A DNA stretch of 64,000 nucleotides, taken from positions 24,250 to 88,249 of the forward strand of contig VSCH01000007.1 of assembly GCA_047459075.1 (NCBI GenBank), read 5' to 3'. Origin of the DNA: ZC4RG19 sp017577565. Its GTDB lineage: Bacteria > Actinomycetota > Acidimicrobiia > Acidimicrobiales > VFJN01. Within the stretch, counting starts at the first letter, position 1; every line of letters starts with the position of its first letter. Positions 8,092-18,263 of this stretch are shown piece by piece. Under the pieces are notes generated by a model that did no database searches, was not told the DNA's origin, and saw nothing but the letters and a program-made list of their open reading frames with translations. The position numbers and the translations under genes are program-made.

Positions 8092-8097
8092 TAGCCT
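8092..8097 (+). promoter_or_regulatory. Candidate -10 box for the GH2-like gene
   Basis: TAGCCT with 10 nt to ATG 8108. The implied leader is only a few nucleotides and there is no ribosome binding site. It is divergent from the MoxR-like promoter. Confidence 0.4.
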
Positions 8098-8107
8098 GCC
8101 CGGCACC

Positions 8108-10327
8108 ATGGACGCGGCGCCCGGAACGCAGCGCGACCTGGCCGACGGCTGGCGTGCGGCCGAGGCCGACGAGCACCTCCGGCGGTCGTACACCGACCAC
8201 GACTTCGACGACGACGACTGGCAGGAGGTCCGGGTGCCCGGGCACTGGCGCTCGTCGCCCGCCTTCGCCGGCTCCGACGGCCCGGTCCTGCACCGGTGCC
8301 GCTTCGAGGCGCCGCCGCCCCCGGCCGGCCGGCGGGCCTGGCTGACCTTCGAGGGCATCTTCTACCAGGGCGACGTCTGGCTCGACGGCGGCTACCTGGG
8401 CGACACCGAGGGCTACTTCGTCCCCCACACCTTCGAGGTCACCGACGCCCTCCGGGCCCGGTCGGAGCACGCGCTCGCCGTCGAGGTCACCTGCCCGGCC
8501 CAGCCGGCCGCGCCCCGCCGGGCCCTCACCGGCGCCTTCCAGGCCGCCCCCTGGCTCGACCCGGCCTGGAACCCCGGGGGCATCTGGCGACCCGTCCGGC
8601 TGCACGAGACCGGGCCGGTCCGCATCGCCGCCCTGCGGGTCGTGTGCGCCGAGGCGACGAGCGAGCGGGCCGTGCTCCGGTGGCACGCCGTGCTCGACAG
8701 CGACGACGCCCGGCGGGTGCGGCTGCGCACCGAGGTCGGCGGCGTCGACCACGAGGTCGACCAGCCGCTGGCCGCCGGGGACAACGAGGTGCGCTGGACG
8801 GTGACCATCGAGCGGCCGGTGCTGTGGTGGCCCCGGGCCCTGGGCGACCCCGCCCTCCACGACGTGCGGGTCGCCGTGCTCCTGGCGCCCGGCGACGGCC
8901 CCGGCGACGGGGCGCCCGACGAGGCCGCCGGCCCCGGCGGCGCCCGGGCAGCGGTCGTCAGCGACGAGCGGCGCCTGCGCACCGGCCTGCGCTCGGTGCA
9001 GCTGCGGCGCTGGGTCGCCCGGGTCAACGGCGAGCGGCTGTTCCTCAAGGGCGCCCTCCTCGGCCCCACCCGCCAGGCCCTCGGCGAGGCGCCGGGCGAC
9101 GAGGTGCGGCGCGACGTCGAGCGGGCCGTCGACGCCGGCCTCGACCTGCTGCGGGTCCACGGGCACGTCGCCCGGCCCGAGCTGTACGAGGCGGCGGACG
9201 AGCGCGGGCTGCTGCTGTGGCAGGACATGCCGCTCGTCGGGCCCTACCTGCGGGGCATCCGCCGGCAGGCCGCCCGCCAGGCCCGGGCCATGGTCGACCT
9301 GCTGGGCCACCACCCCTCGATCGCGCTCTGGTGCGGGCACGACGCCCCCACCGCCGACCCGGCCGCGGTGCCCGACGAACCCACCGGCGCCGGGGCCGAC
9401 GCCCTCCGCCGGCTGGCGGGCCAGCAGCTGCCGACCTGGAACCGCACGGTGCTCGACGGCTCGGTCCGCCGGGCGCTGCACAAGGCCGACGGCTCCCGCC
9501 CGGTCGTGCCCCACTCGGGCGTCGCCCCCCACCTCCCCCAGCTCGAGGGCACCGACACCCACCTGTCGCTCGGCTGGCTCGTGGGCGACGAGCGCGACCT
9601 GCCCGACCTCGCCCGCCGGCTGCCCCGGCTCGTGCGGTTCGTGACCGAGCCCGGCCCCGAGTCCCTGCCCTCCGGCGACAGCGCCGGCTTCGCCGCACCC
9701 GAGCGGTGGCCCGACCTCGACTGGGAGGGCCTGGAGCGGCGCCACGGCCTGCACCGCGCCCTGCTCGCCCGGCGGGTCCCGCCCGACGGCTACGCCACCT
9801 TCGACGGCTGGCGGGACGCCACCCAGCGCTACCAGGCCACCGTCGTGCGCCGGCATGTCGAGGAGCTGCGGCGCCTGAAGTACCGGCCGACGGGCGGGTT
9901 CGCCGTCGGGCTGCTGGCCGACGCCCGCCCGGCGGTCTCCCCCGCCCTGCTCGACCACCACCGCCGCCCGAAGGCGGCCTACGAGGCGCTGCGCGACGCC
10001 TGCCGCCCGGTCATCGTCGTCGCCGACCGCCTGCCGGCCACCGTGCCGGCGGGCACCCCGCTGGCCCTCGACGTCCACGTCGTGTCCGACCTGCGGGTGC
10101 CGATCGAGGGCGCCCGGGTGACGGCCGAGCTGTCCTGGCCCGGGGGCCGCCACGCCTGGCACTGGGCCGGCGACGTCGGCCCCGACGAGTGCGTGCGGGT
10201 CGGCACCGTCCAGGCGGTGGCCCCCGCGCTCGACGAGTCGACCGCCGGCACGCTCGCCCTCGACCTGCGGCTCCGCCTGCCCGGCGGCGAGCTCGTCACC
10301 AACCGCTACGAGGCCCGCCTCACCTGA
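8108..10327 (+). CDS. GH2-like (beta-mannosidase/galactosidase family) protein lacking the acid/base residue
   Basis: A 739-residue cytoplasmic protein with GH2 architecture: an N-terminal sugar-binding jelly roll (about 1-170, including VPGHWRSSP and YQGDVWLDGGYLG), an immunoglobulin-like sandwich (about 175-310), and a TIM barrel opening near VNGERLFLKGALLGP. At the usual acid/base motif (H-P-S-I-x-L-W-C-x-x-N-E) this protein reads HPSIALWCGHDAP (W408 to P414), so Asn-Glu is replaced by Asp-Ala. The nucleophile region RFVTEPGPES keeps a Glu (E514). It is probably a binding protein or a hydrolase with altered chemistry. The pairing with a broken GH1-like neighbour is notable. Confidence 0.75.
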   Translation: MDAAPGTQRDLADGWRAAEADEHLRRSYTDHDFDDDDWQEVRVPGHWRSSPAFAGSDGPVLHRCRFEAPPPPAGRRAWLTFEGIFYQGDVWLDGGYLGDTEGYFVPHTFEVTDALRARSEHALAVEVTCPAQPAAPRRALTGAFQAAPWLDPAWNPGGIWRPVRLHETGPVRIAALRVVCAEATSERAVLRWHAVLDSDDARRVRLRTEVGGVDHEVDQPLAAGDNEVRWTVTIERPVLWWPRALGDPALHDVRVAVLLAPGDGPGDGAPDEAAGPGGARAAVVSDERRLRTGLRSVQLRRWVARVNGERLFLKGALLGPTRQALGEAPGDEVRRDVERAVDAGLDLLRVHGHVARPELYEAADERGLLLWQDMPLVGPYLRGIRRQAARQARAMVDLLGHHPSIALWCGHDAPTADPAAVPDEPTGAGADALRRLAGQQLPTWNRTVLDGSVRRALHKADGSRPVVPHSGVAPHLPQLEGTDTHLSLGWLVGDERDLPDLARRLPRLVRFVTEPGPESLPSGDSAGFAAPERWPDLDWEGLERRHGLHRALLARRVPPDGYATFDGWRDATQRYQATVVRRHVEELRRLKYRPTGGFAVGLLADARPAVSPALLDHHRRPKAAYEALRDACRPVIVVADRLPATVPAGTPLALDVHVVSDLRVPIEGARVTAELSWPGGRHAWHWAGDVGPDECVRVGTVQAVAPALDESTAGTLALDLRLRLPGGELVTNRYEARLT

Positions 10328-10360
10328 GTTCCCCGGCGCGACCGTGCGGGCCCGGCCACA

Positions 10361-10924
10361 ATGGGCGCGGTGAGCGCGCCCGCCACGCAGCAGCTCGTCG
10401 TCCGGCGCTGGGAGCCCGACGACGTCCCCGCGCTCCACGAGGCCGTCCTCGACAGCATCGAGCACCTGCGGCCCTGGATGCCGTGGATCGCGAAGGAGCC
10501 GCTCGGCCTGGAGGAGCGGCGGCAGCTCGTGGCCGGCTGGATCGCGTCGTGGGAGACGGGCGACCGCCTCTGCGGCCTGTTCGTCGGCGACCGGGTGGTC
10601 GGCTGCGCCGGGCTGCACGACCGCATCGGCCCGACCGGCCGGGAGATCGGCTACTGGGTGCGGGCCGGCGAGACCGGCCGGGGCTACGCCACGGCGGCCG
10701 CCCGCACGCTCACCGACATGGCCTTCACCATGCCGGGGATCGCCCGGGTCGAGATCCAGCACGACGTCGCCAACGTGGCCAGCGGCCGGGTCCCGGCCAA
10801 GCTCGGCTTCACCCCGGTCCGGGAGGTGCCGCACGTCCCCGAGGCCCCCGGGGAGAGCGGGATCCGGCGCGTCTGGCGCGTCGAGCGCGACCGCTGGTGG
10901 GCCCGGCGCGCCGACCTGGGCTGA
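10361..10924 (+). CDS. GNAT acetyltransferase, RimJ/RimL type
   Basis: A 187-residue acetyltransferase of the RimJ/RimL/Acetyltransf_3 group. It has the N-terminal LVVRRWEPDDVPALHEAV strand-helix, the acyl-CoA pyrophosphate loop GRGYATAAARTLTDMAF and a C-terminal VPAKLGF segment typical of these enzymes. Likely substrates are a protein N-terminus or a small amine; the context gives no clue. The start is ambiguous: ATG 10361 is annotated, but a GTG at 10370 lies 7 nt after a CACAAT hexamer (10357-10362) and would make a leaderless start. It lies just upstream of the sdh operon but is separately promoted. Confidence 0.85.
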   Translation: MGAVSAPATQQLVVRRWEPDDVPALHEAVLDSIEHLRPWMPWIAKEPLGLEERRQLVAGWIASWETGDRLCGLFVGDRVVGCAGLHDRIGPTGREIGYWVRAGETGRGYATAAARTLTDMAFTMPGIARVEIQHDVANVASGRVPAKLGFTPVREVPHVPEAPGESGIRRVWRVERDRWWARRADLG

Positions 10925-10950
10925 TTTCCTGGCCCGCGGAGCGGGAGGAC

Positions 10951-10956
10951 TACCGT
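10951..10956 (+). promoter_or_regulatory. Candidate -10 box for sdhCAB
   Basis: TACCGT about 48 nt upstream of sdhC. Unlike the leaderless genes, a ribosome binding site (GGGAGG, 10988-10993) stands 11 nt before ATG 11005. No convincing -35 was seen. Confidence 0.35.
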
Positions 10957-11004
10957 CTGCGCCAGGACGGATGACGAGCCCCGTTCCGGGAGGCTGAACG
11001 AGCG

Positions 11005-11822
11005 ATGCAGACGATGGAGCGACAGCGCGTCGCCCCGGTGCACCCCCGCCCCCGCCGCCCCGCTCCCTGGCCCGTCGAGTTCTACCGCTCGACGGTCGGG
11101 ATGAAGTGGGTGATGGCGGTCAGCGGCATCTTCCTCATGGGCTACGTGTTCCTCCACATGCTGGGGAACCTGAAGCTCTACATGGGCGCCGACGACATCA
11201 ACCACTACGGCGAGTTCCTGCGCGACCTGCTGGTGCCGATCTTCCCCCGCACGGTCACGCTGTGGCTGCTGCGGATCGGCCTGATCCTGGCCTTCTTCTT
11301 CCACGTCCACTCCGCCTACCGGCTGACCCGCATCAACCGCCGGGCCCGCGCCGAGGGCGGCTACATCTCCAAGCGCGACTACCAGGCCGCCACCATCGCC
11401 AGCCGCTCGATGCGGATGACCGGCGTCGTCATCCTGCTCTTCGTGCTCTGGCACCTGGCCGACCTCACCTGGGGCACGGCCAACCCCGACTTCGTGCGGG
11501 GCGACGTCTACCGCAACGTCGTGGCCAGCTTCGAGCGGCCGGTGGTCTCGCTCATCTACATCGTCGCCAACATCGCCCTGGGCCTCCACCTCTTCCACGG
11601 GGCCTGGTCGATGTTCCAGAGCCTCGGCCTGAACAACCCGCGCTGGAACTCGGTGCGCCGGGGCTTCGCCGCCGGCTTCGCCGGCATCGTCATGGTCGGG
11701 AACCTCAGCTTCCCGATCGCCGTGCTCACGGGTGTCATCAGCGCCGACGACAACCCCGACTGCCGGGTCGTCGACGGCGTCATCGAGACCTGCGAGCTCT
11801 ACGCCGGAGAGGGTGAGGGCTG

Positions 11823-11823
<1 letters not shown>
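11005..11823 (+). CDS. sdhC: Succinate dehydrogenase cytochrome b subunit (type B, single anchor)
   Basis: A 272-residue membrane anchor of the b558 type, with five hydrophobic helices at about 34-54, 86-105, 133-152, 179-200 and 228-247. Histidines suited to haem ligation lie in FLHMLGN, FFHVHSAY, LWHLADL and LHLFHGAW. A single large anchor with no SdhD matches type-B succinate:menaquinone oxidoreductases of Actinobacteria. It carries electrons from the SdhB clusters to menaquinone at the cytoplasmic membrane. The stop overlaps the sdhA start (TGATG), implying coupled translation. Confidence 0.95.
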
Positions 11824-13738
<1,915 letters not shown>

Positions 13739-13742
<4 letters not shown>

Positions 13743-14527
13743 GCGGCGCAAGCAACGAGACCATCGACGTCGTCCTCCACGTCTGGCGGCAGCCGCCCGG
13801 CGGCGAGGGGAGGATGGTCACCTACACCGAGGAGGCCAAGGGCATCAGCCCCGACATGTCCTTCCTCGAGATGCTCGACGTCGTCAACGAGCGGCTGATC
13901 GCCAAGGGCGAGGAGCCCATCGCCTTCGAGCACGACTGCCGCGAGGGCATCTGCGGCTCGTGCGGGATGATGATCAACGGCCAGCCGCACGGCCCGCAGA
14001 AGGGCACGGCGACGTGCCAGCTGCACATGCGGGAGTTCCGCGACGGCGACGAGATCTACGTCGAGCCGTGGCGGGCCCGGGCCTTCCCGGTGCTGCGCGA
14101 CCTGATCGTCGACCGCAGCGCGTTCGACCGCATCATCGAGGCCGGCGGCTACATCACCGCGCCGACCGGCTCGGCGCCGGACGCCAACCTCATCCCGGTC
14201 CCCAAGGAGGCGGCGGACGCCGCCATGGACGCCGCCGCCTGCATCGCCTGCGGCGCGTGCGTGGCCGCCTGCCCCAACAACGCCGCCCACCTGTTCACGG
14301 CGGCCAAGCTGCAGCACCTCAACCTGCTGCCCCAGGGCCAGGCCGAGCGCTACCAGCGGACGGTCGCCATGGTCGAGGCGATGGAGGAGTACTTCGGGTC
14401 GTGCACGATGCACGGCGAGTGCCAGGAGGCCTGCCCGAAGGAGATCTCCGTCGACTTCATCGCCTACATGAACCGGGACTTCGTGAAGGCGCAGCTCAAG
14501 AACCGCAAGCTGGCCGGCCAGACCTGA
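13739..14527 (+). CDS. sdhB: Succinate dehydrogenase iron-sulfur subunit
   Basis: A 262-residue electron-transfer subunit. The [2Fe-2S] ligands are C67, C72, C75 and C93 in the ferredoxin-like N-terminal domain. The C-terminal domain has C168-x2-C171-x2-C174-x3-C178 and C222, C228 and C232 for the [4Fe-4S] and [3Fe-4S] clusters. It passes electrons from SdhA FAD to the menaquinone site in SdhC. The GTG start is embedded in the sdhA stop (GTGA). A long perfect hairpin follows 29 nt after the stop and probably ends the operon. Confidence 0.97.
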
Positions 14528-14555
14528 CCCGGCCGGCCCCGGCGCGACGCCCGAC

Positions 14556-14588
14556 CACCGGCCCCGCGGCCCGGCCGCGGGGCCGGTG
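14556..14588 (+). terminator. Perfect 14-bp GC hairpin after sdhB
   Basis: A 14-nt arm (14556-14569) and its exact reverse complement (14575-14588) flank a 5-nt CCCGG loop. There is no T tract, as is common for actinobacterial hairpin terminators. It separates sdhCAB from the downstream glycan operon. Confidence 0.7.
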
Positions 14589-14638
14589 CGCGCCCGGGGG
14601 TGGCGCGCGGCGCCCGGATGCGAGAGACTGCACCCCCG

Positions 14639-15295
14639 GTGGGCACGAGCAGACGCGGGACAGCGTTGTCCGACGCAGCTTCGAGGGCGCTCGACGTCGT
14701 GGTCGCGGGCGTCGTGCTCGTGGTGACGGCGCCGCTCATGGGCGTCATCGCCCTCGCGATCCGGCTGACGATGGGCTCCCCCGTGCTGTTCCGCCAGCCG
14801 CGGGCGGGCCGGGGTGGCGAGCCCTTCGAGATGGTCAAGTTCCGCACCATGCGGCACCCGGCGCCGGGCGAGGACGACGGCCCCGACAGCGACGAGCGCC
14901 GCCTGACCCGGCTCGGGCGCACGCTGCGCTCGACCAGCCTCGACGAGCTGCCGTCGCTGGTGAACGTCCTCCGGGGCGAGATGAGCCTGGTCGGCCCCCG
15001 GCCGCTGCCGGTGCGCTACCTGCCCCGCTACTCGGCGCACCACGCCCGCCGGCACGAGGTGCGCCCCGGCCTCACCGGCTGGGCCCAGGCCAACGGGCGC
15101 AACGCGCTGGGCTGGGACGAGCAGCTCGACATGGACGTCTGGTACGTCGACAACCGGTCGCTGGCGCTCGACCTGCGCATCCTGGCCGCGACCGTGGCCA
15201 GCGTCGCCCGCCGCGAGGGCATCAGCCACGAGGGCCACGCGACCCGGCCGGAGTTCCCCGGGTCGGGCCTCGAGGGCGCGACGCTGGTCGAGTGA
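14639..15295 (+). CDS. Initiating sugar-phosphate transferase (bacterial sugar transferase family, WcaJ/PglC-like core)
   Basis: A 218-residue phosphoglycosyltransferase made of the catalytic core only: one N-terminal membrane segment (about 15-37) followed by the conserved VLFRQPRAGRGGEPFEMVKFRTM, the TSLDELPSLVNVLRGEMSLVGPRP block and the late VRPGLTGWAQANGR motif. It transfers a sugar-1-phosphate from UDP-sugar to undecaprenyl phosphate, the first step of glycan assembly. It lacks the multi-helix N-terminus of WbaP/WcaJ, so it is of the short PglC-like type. The start is uncertain: GTG 14639 is annotated, with an ATG at 14618 and a TTG further in as options. It is the first gene of a four-gene overlapping operon. 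Confidence 0.9.
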   Translation: MGTSRRGTALSDAASRALDVVVAGVVLVVTAPLMGVIALAIRLTMGSPVLFRQPRAGRGGEPFEMVKFRTMRHPAPGEDDGPDSDERRLTRLGRTLRSTSLDELPSLVNVLRGEMSLVGPRPLPVRYLPRYSAHHARRHEVRPGLTGWAQANGRNALGWDEQLDMDVWYVDNRSLALDLRILAATVASVARREGISHEGHATRPEFPGSGLEGATLVE

Positions 15296-16323
15296 GCCAC
15301 CCCGCCCGCCCGCCGGGCCGGCCCGTCACGGTCCTCGTCTCCTCCGCCGGCCGGCGGGTCGAGCTGCTGCGCGGCTTCCGGCGGGCGCTGGCGGCGCTGG
15401 GCGTCGAGGGGCGGGTGATCGCCACCGACGCCTCGTGGTACGCGAGCGCGCTCCACGAGGCGGACGAGGGCTTCCTCGTCCCCCGGCTCGGCGACCCGGC
15501 CTTCGTGCCCACGGTCGTCGAGCTGTGCGAGAAGCAGGGGGTCGACCTCGTCGTCCCCACCATCGACACCGAGATGCGGGCCTGGAACGAGGCCCGTCCC
15601 CGGCTGGAGGAGGTCGGCACGACGCTGTCGCTGTCGTCGCCCGAGGTCGTGGCCATCGCCGGCGACAAGCAGCGCACCCACGACTGGCTGGTGGGCCACG
15701 GCTTCCCCACCGTGCACCAGGCCGCGCCCGACGAGGTGCTCGCCCGGCCGGGGGACTGGCCGTTCCCGCTGGTCGTCAAGCCCCGCTTCGGCAGCGCCGG
15801 CATCGGCGTCGAGGTCGTGCGGGACCCCGACGAGCTGGCCGCGGCCGCCCGCCGGGCCACCGGCGACGTCGTCGTGCAGACCCTCGCCCGCGGCGCCGAG
15901 CACACCATCGACGTGCTCGTCGACCGGCGGGGCCGGGCCGTGTGCGCCGTGCCCCGGCGGCGCATCGAGGTGCGGGCCGGCGAGGTGAGCAAGGGCGTGA
16001 CCGTCCGGTCGCCGCTCCTGCAGCGGCTGGCCTGCGAGCTGTGCGAGGCGCTGCCCGGCGCCTACGGCACCATCACCGTGCAGGCGTTCCTCGACGGCGC
16101 GCCCGACGACCCGGCGGCGACGGTGGCGGTCATCGAGATCAACGCCCGCTACGGCGGCGGGTTCCCGCTGGCCCTCGAGGCCGGCGCCGACTTCCCCCGC
16201 TGGCAGCTCGAGGAGCTGCTGGGGTTGCCCTCGACCGCCACCCCCGACGGCTGGCGCGCCGGCCTCGTCATGCTGCGCTACGACGCCGCGGTCTTCGTCG
16301 ACGAGGGCGAGGCGCCGTCGTGA
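15292..16323 (+). CDS. ATP-grasp ligase, carbamoyl-phosphate-synthase-like
   Basis: A 343-residue ATP-grasp enzyme. The N-terminal Rossmann-like pre-ATP-grasp domain begins VTVLVSSAGRRVELLRGFRRA. The ATP-binding part shows FPLVVKPRFGSAGIGV and the metal/catalytic end VIEINARYGGGFPLALEAG. Annotation pipelines usually label such proteins carbamoyl-phosphate synthase large chain, but it lacks the duplicated synthase architecture and probably ligates a carboxylate to an amine or hydroxyl. Sitting between an initiating transferase and a HAD phosphatase, it may add an amino acid or similar group to a glycan precursor (inference). It starts at a GTG inside the preceding stop (GTGA). Confidence 0.82.
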   Translation: MSHPARPPGRPVTVLVSSAGRRVELLRGFRRALAALGVEGRVIATDASWYASALHEADEGFLVPRLGDPAFVPTVVELCEKQGVDLVVPTIDTEMRAWNEARPRLEEVGTTLSLSSPEVVAIAGDKQRTHDWLVGHGFPTVHQAAPDEVLARPGDWPFPLVVKPRFGSAGIGVEVVRDPDELAAAARRATGDVVVQTLARGAEHTIDVLVDRRGRAVCAVPRRRIEVRAGEVSKGVTVRSPLLQRLACELCEALPGAYGTITVQAFLDGAPDDPAATVAVIEINARYGGGFPLALEAGADFPRWQLEELLGLPSTATPDGWRAGLVMLRYDAAVFVDEGEAPS

Positions 16324-17024
16324 GCGGCCCCCGCCGCCTCGTCGTCGTCGACATCGACGACACGCTCTACCCCGAGCGCGACTACGTCCGCAGCGGGTTC
16401 GCCGCCGTCGGCGCCTGGGCCCGCGACGAGCTCGGCGTCGACGGGCTCGGCGAGCGGGCGTGGGCGGCGTTCGAGGCCGGCGTGCGGCGCACGATCTTCG
16501 ACGAGGTGCTCGCCGCCGCGGGCCTGGAGCCGACGCCCGAGCTGGTCGGGCGGATGGTCGAGGTGTACCGCACCCACCGGCCCGACATCGCCCTGCTCGA
16601 CGACGCCCGGGCCTGGCTCGACGCCGTGCCCGACGACGTCGTCGTGGCCGCCGTGACCGACGGCCCCCTCGCCAGCCAGCGGGCCAAGGCCGAGGCCCTC
16701 GACCTGCGCCGCTGGGTGGCCACGATCGTGTTCACCGCCGAGCTGGGCCCGGGGCGGGGCAAGCCGCACCCGGCCGCCTTCGAGCGGCTGGAGCGGGAGC
16801 TCGGCCTCGCCGGCCCCTGCTGCGCGTACGTCGCCGACAACCCGGCCAAGGACTTCGTCGCCCCCCGCCGGCTGGGCTGGCGCACCGTCCGGGTCCGCCG
16901 GCCCGAGGGCCTGCACGCCAGGGTGCCGAGCGGCGACGACGTCGACGTCGAGATCACGACGCTGGCCGAGCTCGACGCCGCGCTCGGGCCGGCGCCCGCC
17001 CCGGCGCGGCGGGCGGCGCCGTGA
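16320..17024 (+). CDS. HAD-superfamily hydrolase
   Basis: A 234-residue HAD phosphatase with motif I DIDDTLYPE (11-19, catalytic Asp pair), motif II VTDGP, motif III Lys in GKPHPAAFERL and motif IV YVADNPAKDF. A helical cap lies between motifs I and II, as in subclass C1 haloacid dehalogenase/phosphoglycolate phosphatase-like enzymes. The partner ATP-grasp gene is coupled on both ends by GTGA overlaps, so the two may act in sequence on a phosphorylated sugar or cofactor intermediate. The substrate cannot be read from sequence. Confidence 0.85.
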   Translation: MSGPRRLVVVDIDDTLYPERDYVRSGFAAVGAWARDELGVDGLGERAWAAFEAGVRRTIFDEVLAAAGLEPTPELVGRMVEVYRTHRPDIALLDDARAWLDAVPDDVVVAAVTDGPLASQRAKAEALDLRRWVATIVFTAELGPGRGKPHPAAFERLERELGLAGPCCAYVADNPAKDFVAPRRLGWRTVRVRRPEGLHARVPSGDDVDVEITTLAELDAALGPAPAPARRAAP

Positions 17025-18229
17025 CCGCCGAGCGCCCGGGCGGCGGCCGGGTCACCGTCGCCCACCTGACCACCGTCGACTCCAGCCTGCGCTTCCTGCT
17101 CCACCCGCAGCTCACGGCCGTGCGCGACCGGGGCGGGCGGGCGCTCGGCATCAGCGCCCCGGGGCCCGACGCGGCGCGCCTGCAGGCCGAGGGCATCGAC
17201 CACGTGCCGCTCACCTCGTCGACCCGCAGCATGAACGTGCTGGCCGACCTGCGGGCGGCGGTCGAGCTGTGGCGGGTCCTGCGCCGGGAGCGCCCCGACG
17301 TCCTGCACACCCACAACCCCAAGCCCGGCCTCTACGGCCGGGTGGTCGGCCGGCTGGCCGGCGTGCCGGTCGTCGTCAACACCTGCCACGGGCTCTACTA
17401 CACCGAGGCCGACCCCTGGCTGAAGCGGACGCTCCTGCTCGTGCTCGAGGGGATCGCCGCCCGCTTCTCGGACGCCGAGCTGGTCCAGAGCGAGGAGGAC
17501 CTCCGGCGCCTCGTGCGCACCCGGGCCTACCCGCCCCGGCGCACCCGCCTGCTGGGCAACGGCATCGACCTGCGGCGCTTCCGCCCCGACGTGCTCGACG
17601 AGGAGGGGCGGGCCCGCCTGCGGCGCGAGCTGGGCGCCCGCGACGACCAGGTCGTCGTCGGCATGGTGGGCCGGCTGGTGGCCGAGAAGGGCCTGCTCGA
17701 GCTGTTCGAGGCGGCCCGGCTGCTCGACGACCGCTACCTCGTCGTCGTGGCCGGCCCCGACGACCCCGAGAAGCCGGACGCGCTCGACCGGGCGACGATC
17801 CGGGACGCCGAGGCCCGGGGCGTGCGGTTCCTGGGGATGCGCGAGGACGTCGACCGGCTCTACGGGGCGATGGACCTGTTCGTGCTGCCGTCGTGGCGCG
17901 AGGGCTTCCCCCGGGCGGCCATGGAGGCCGCCGCCTCGGGCCTGCCGGTGATCGCCACCGACGTGCGGGGCTGCCGGCAGGTGGTCGACGACGGCGTCAC
18001 CGGCCTGCTCGTCCCGGTCCGCGACCCGGTGGCGCTGGCCGCCGCCATCCGGGCCCTCGGCGAGGACGAGGAGCGGCGCCGGGCCATGGGCAAGGCCGCC
18101 GTCGAGCGGGCGCTGGCCCACTTCGACGAGCGCCGGGTCGTGGAGATCGTGCTGGGCACCTACCGCGAGGTCGCCGCCCGCAAGGGCCTGGACGACCTCG
18201 CCGCCGCCCTCGCCGACCCGGCGCCCTGA
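17021..18229 (+). CDS. GT4-family glycosyltransferase
   Basis: A 402-residue GT-B fold glycosyltransferase. The N-terminal acceptor domain contains DVLHTHNPKPGLYGRVVGRL. The C-terminal donor domain contains VVGMVGRLVAEKGLLEL and the E-x7-E motif EGFPRAAME followed by AAASGLPVIATDVRGC, typical of retaining GT4 enzymes using nucleotide sugars. The N-terminal features recall PglA-like enzymes that add the second sugar to an undecaprenyl-linked monosaccharide, which would fit its place after the initiating transferase (inference). It ends 34 nt before the convergent lipoprotein gene. Confidence 0.9.
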   Translation: MTAERPGGGRVTVAHLTTVDSSLRFLLHPQLTAVRDRGGRALGISAPGPDAARLQAEGIDHVPLTSSTRSMNVLADLRAAVELWRVLRRERPDVLHTHNPKPGLYGRVVGRLAGVPVVVNTCHGLYYTEADPWLKRTLLLVLEGIAARFSDAELVQSEEDLRRLVRTRAYPPRRTRLLGNGIDLRRFRPDVLDEEGRARLRRELGARDDQVVVGMVGRLVAEKGLLELFEAARLLDDRYLVVVAGPDDPEKPDALDRATIRDAEARGVRFLGMREDVDRLYGAMDLFVLPSWREGFPRAAMEAAASGLPVIATDVRGCRQVVDDGVTGLLVPVRDPVALAAAIRALGEDEERRRAMGKAAVERALAHFDERRVVEIVLGTYREVAARKGLDDLAAALADPAP

Positions 18230-18263
18230 GGGCCGCCGGCCCGCCCCGGGACGCCTCAGAGCC

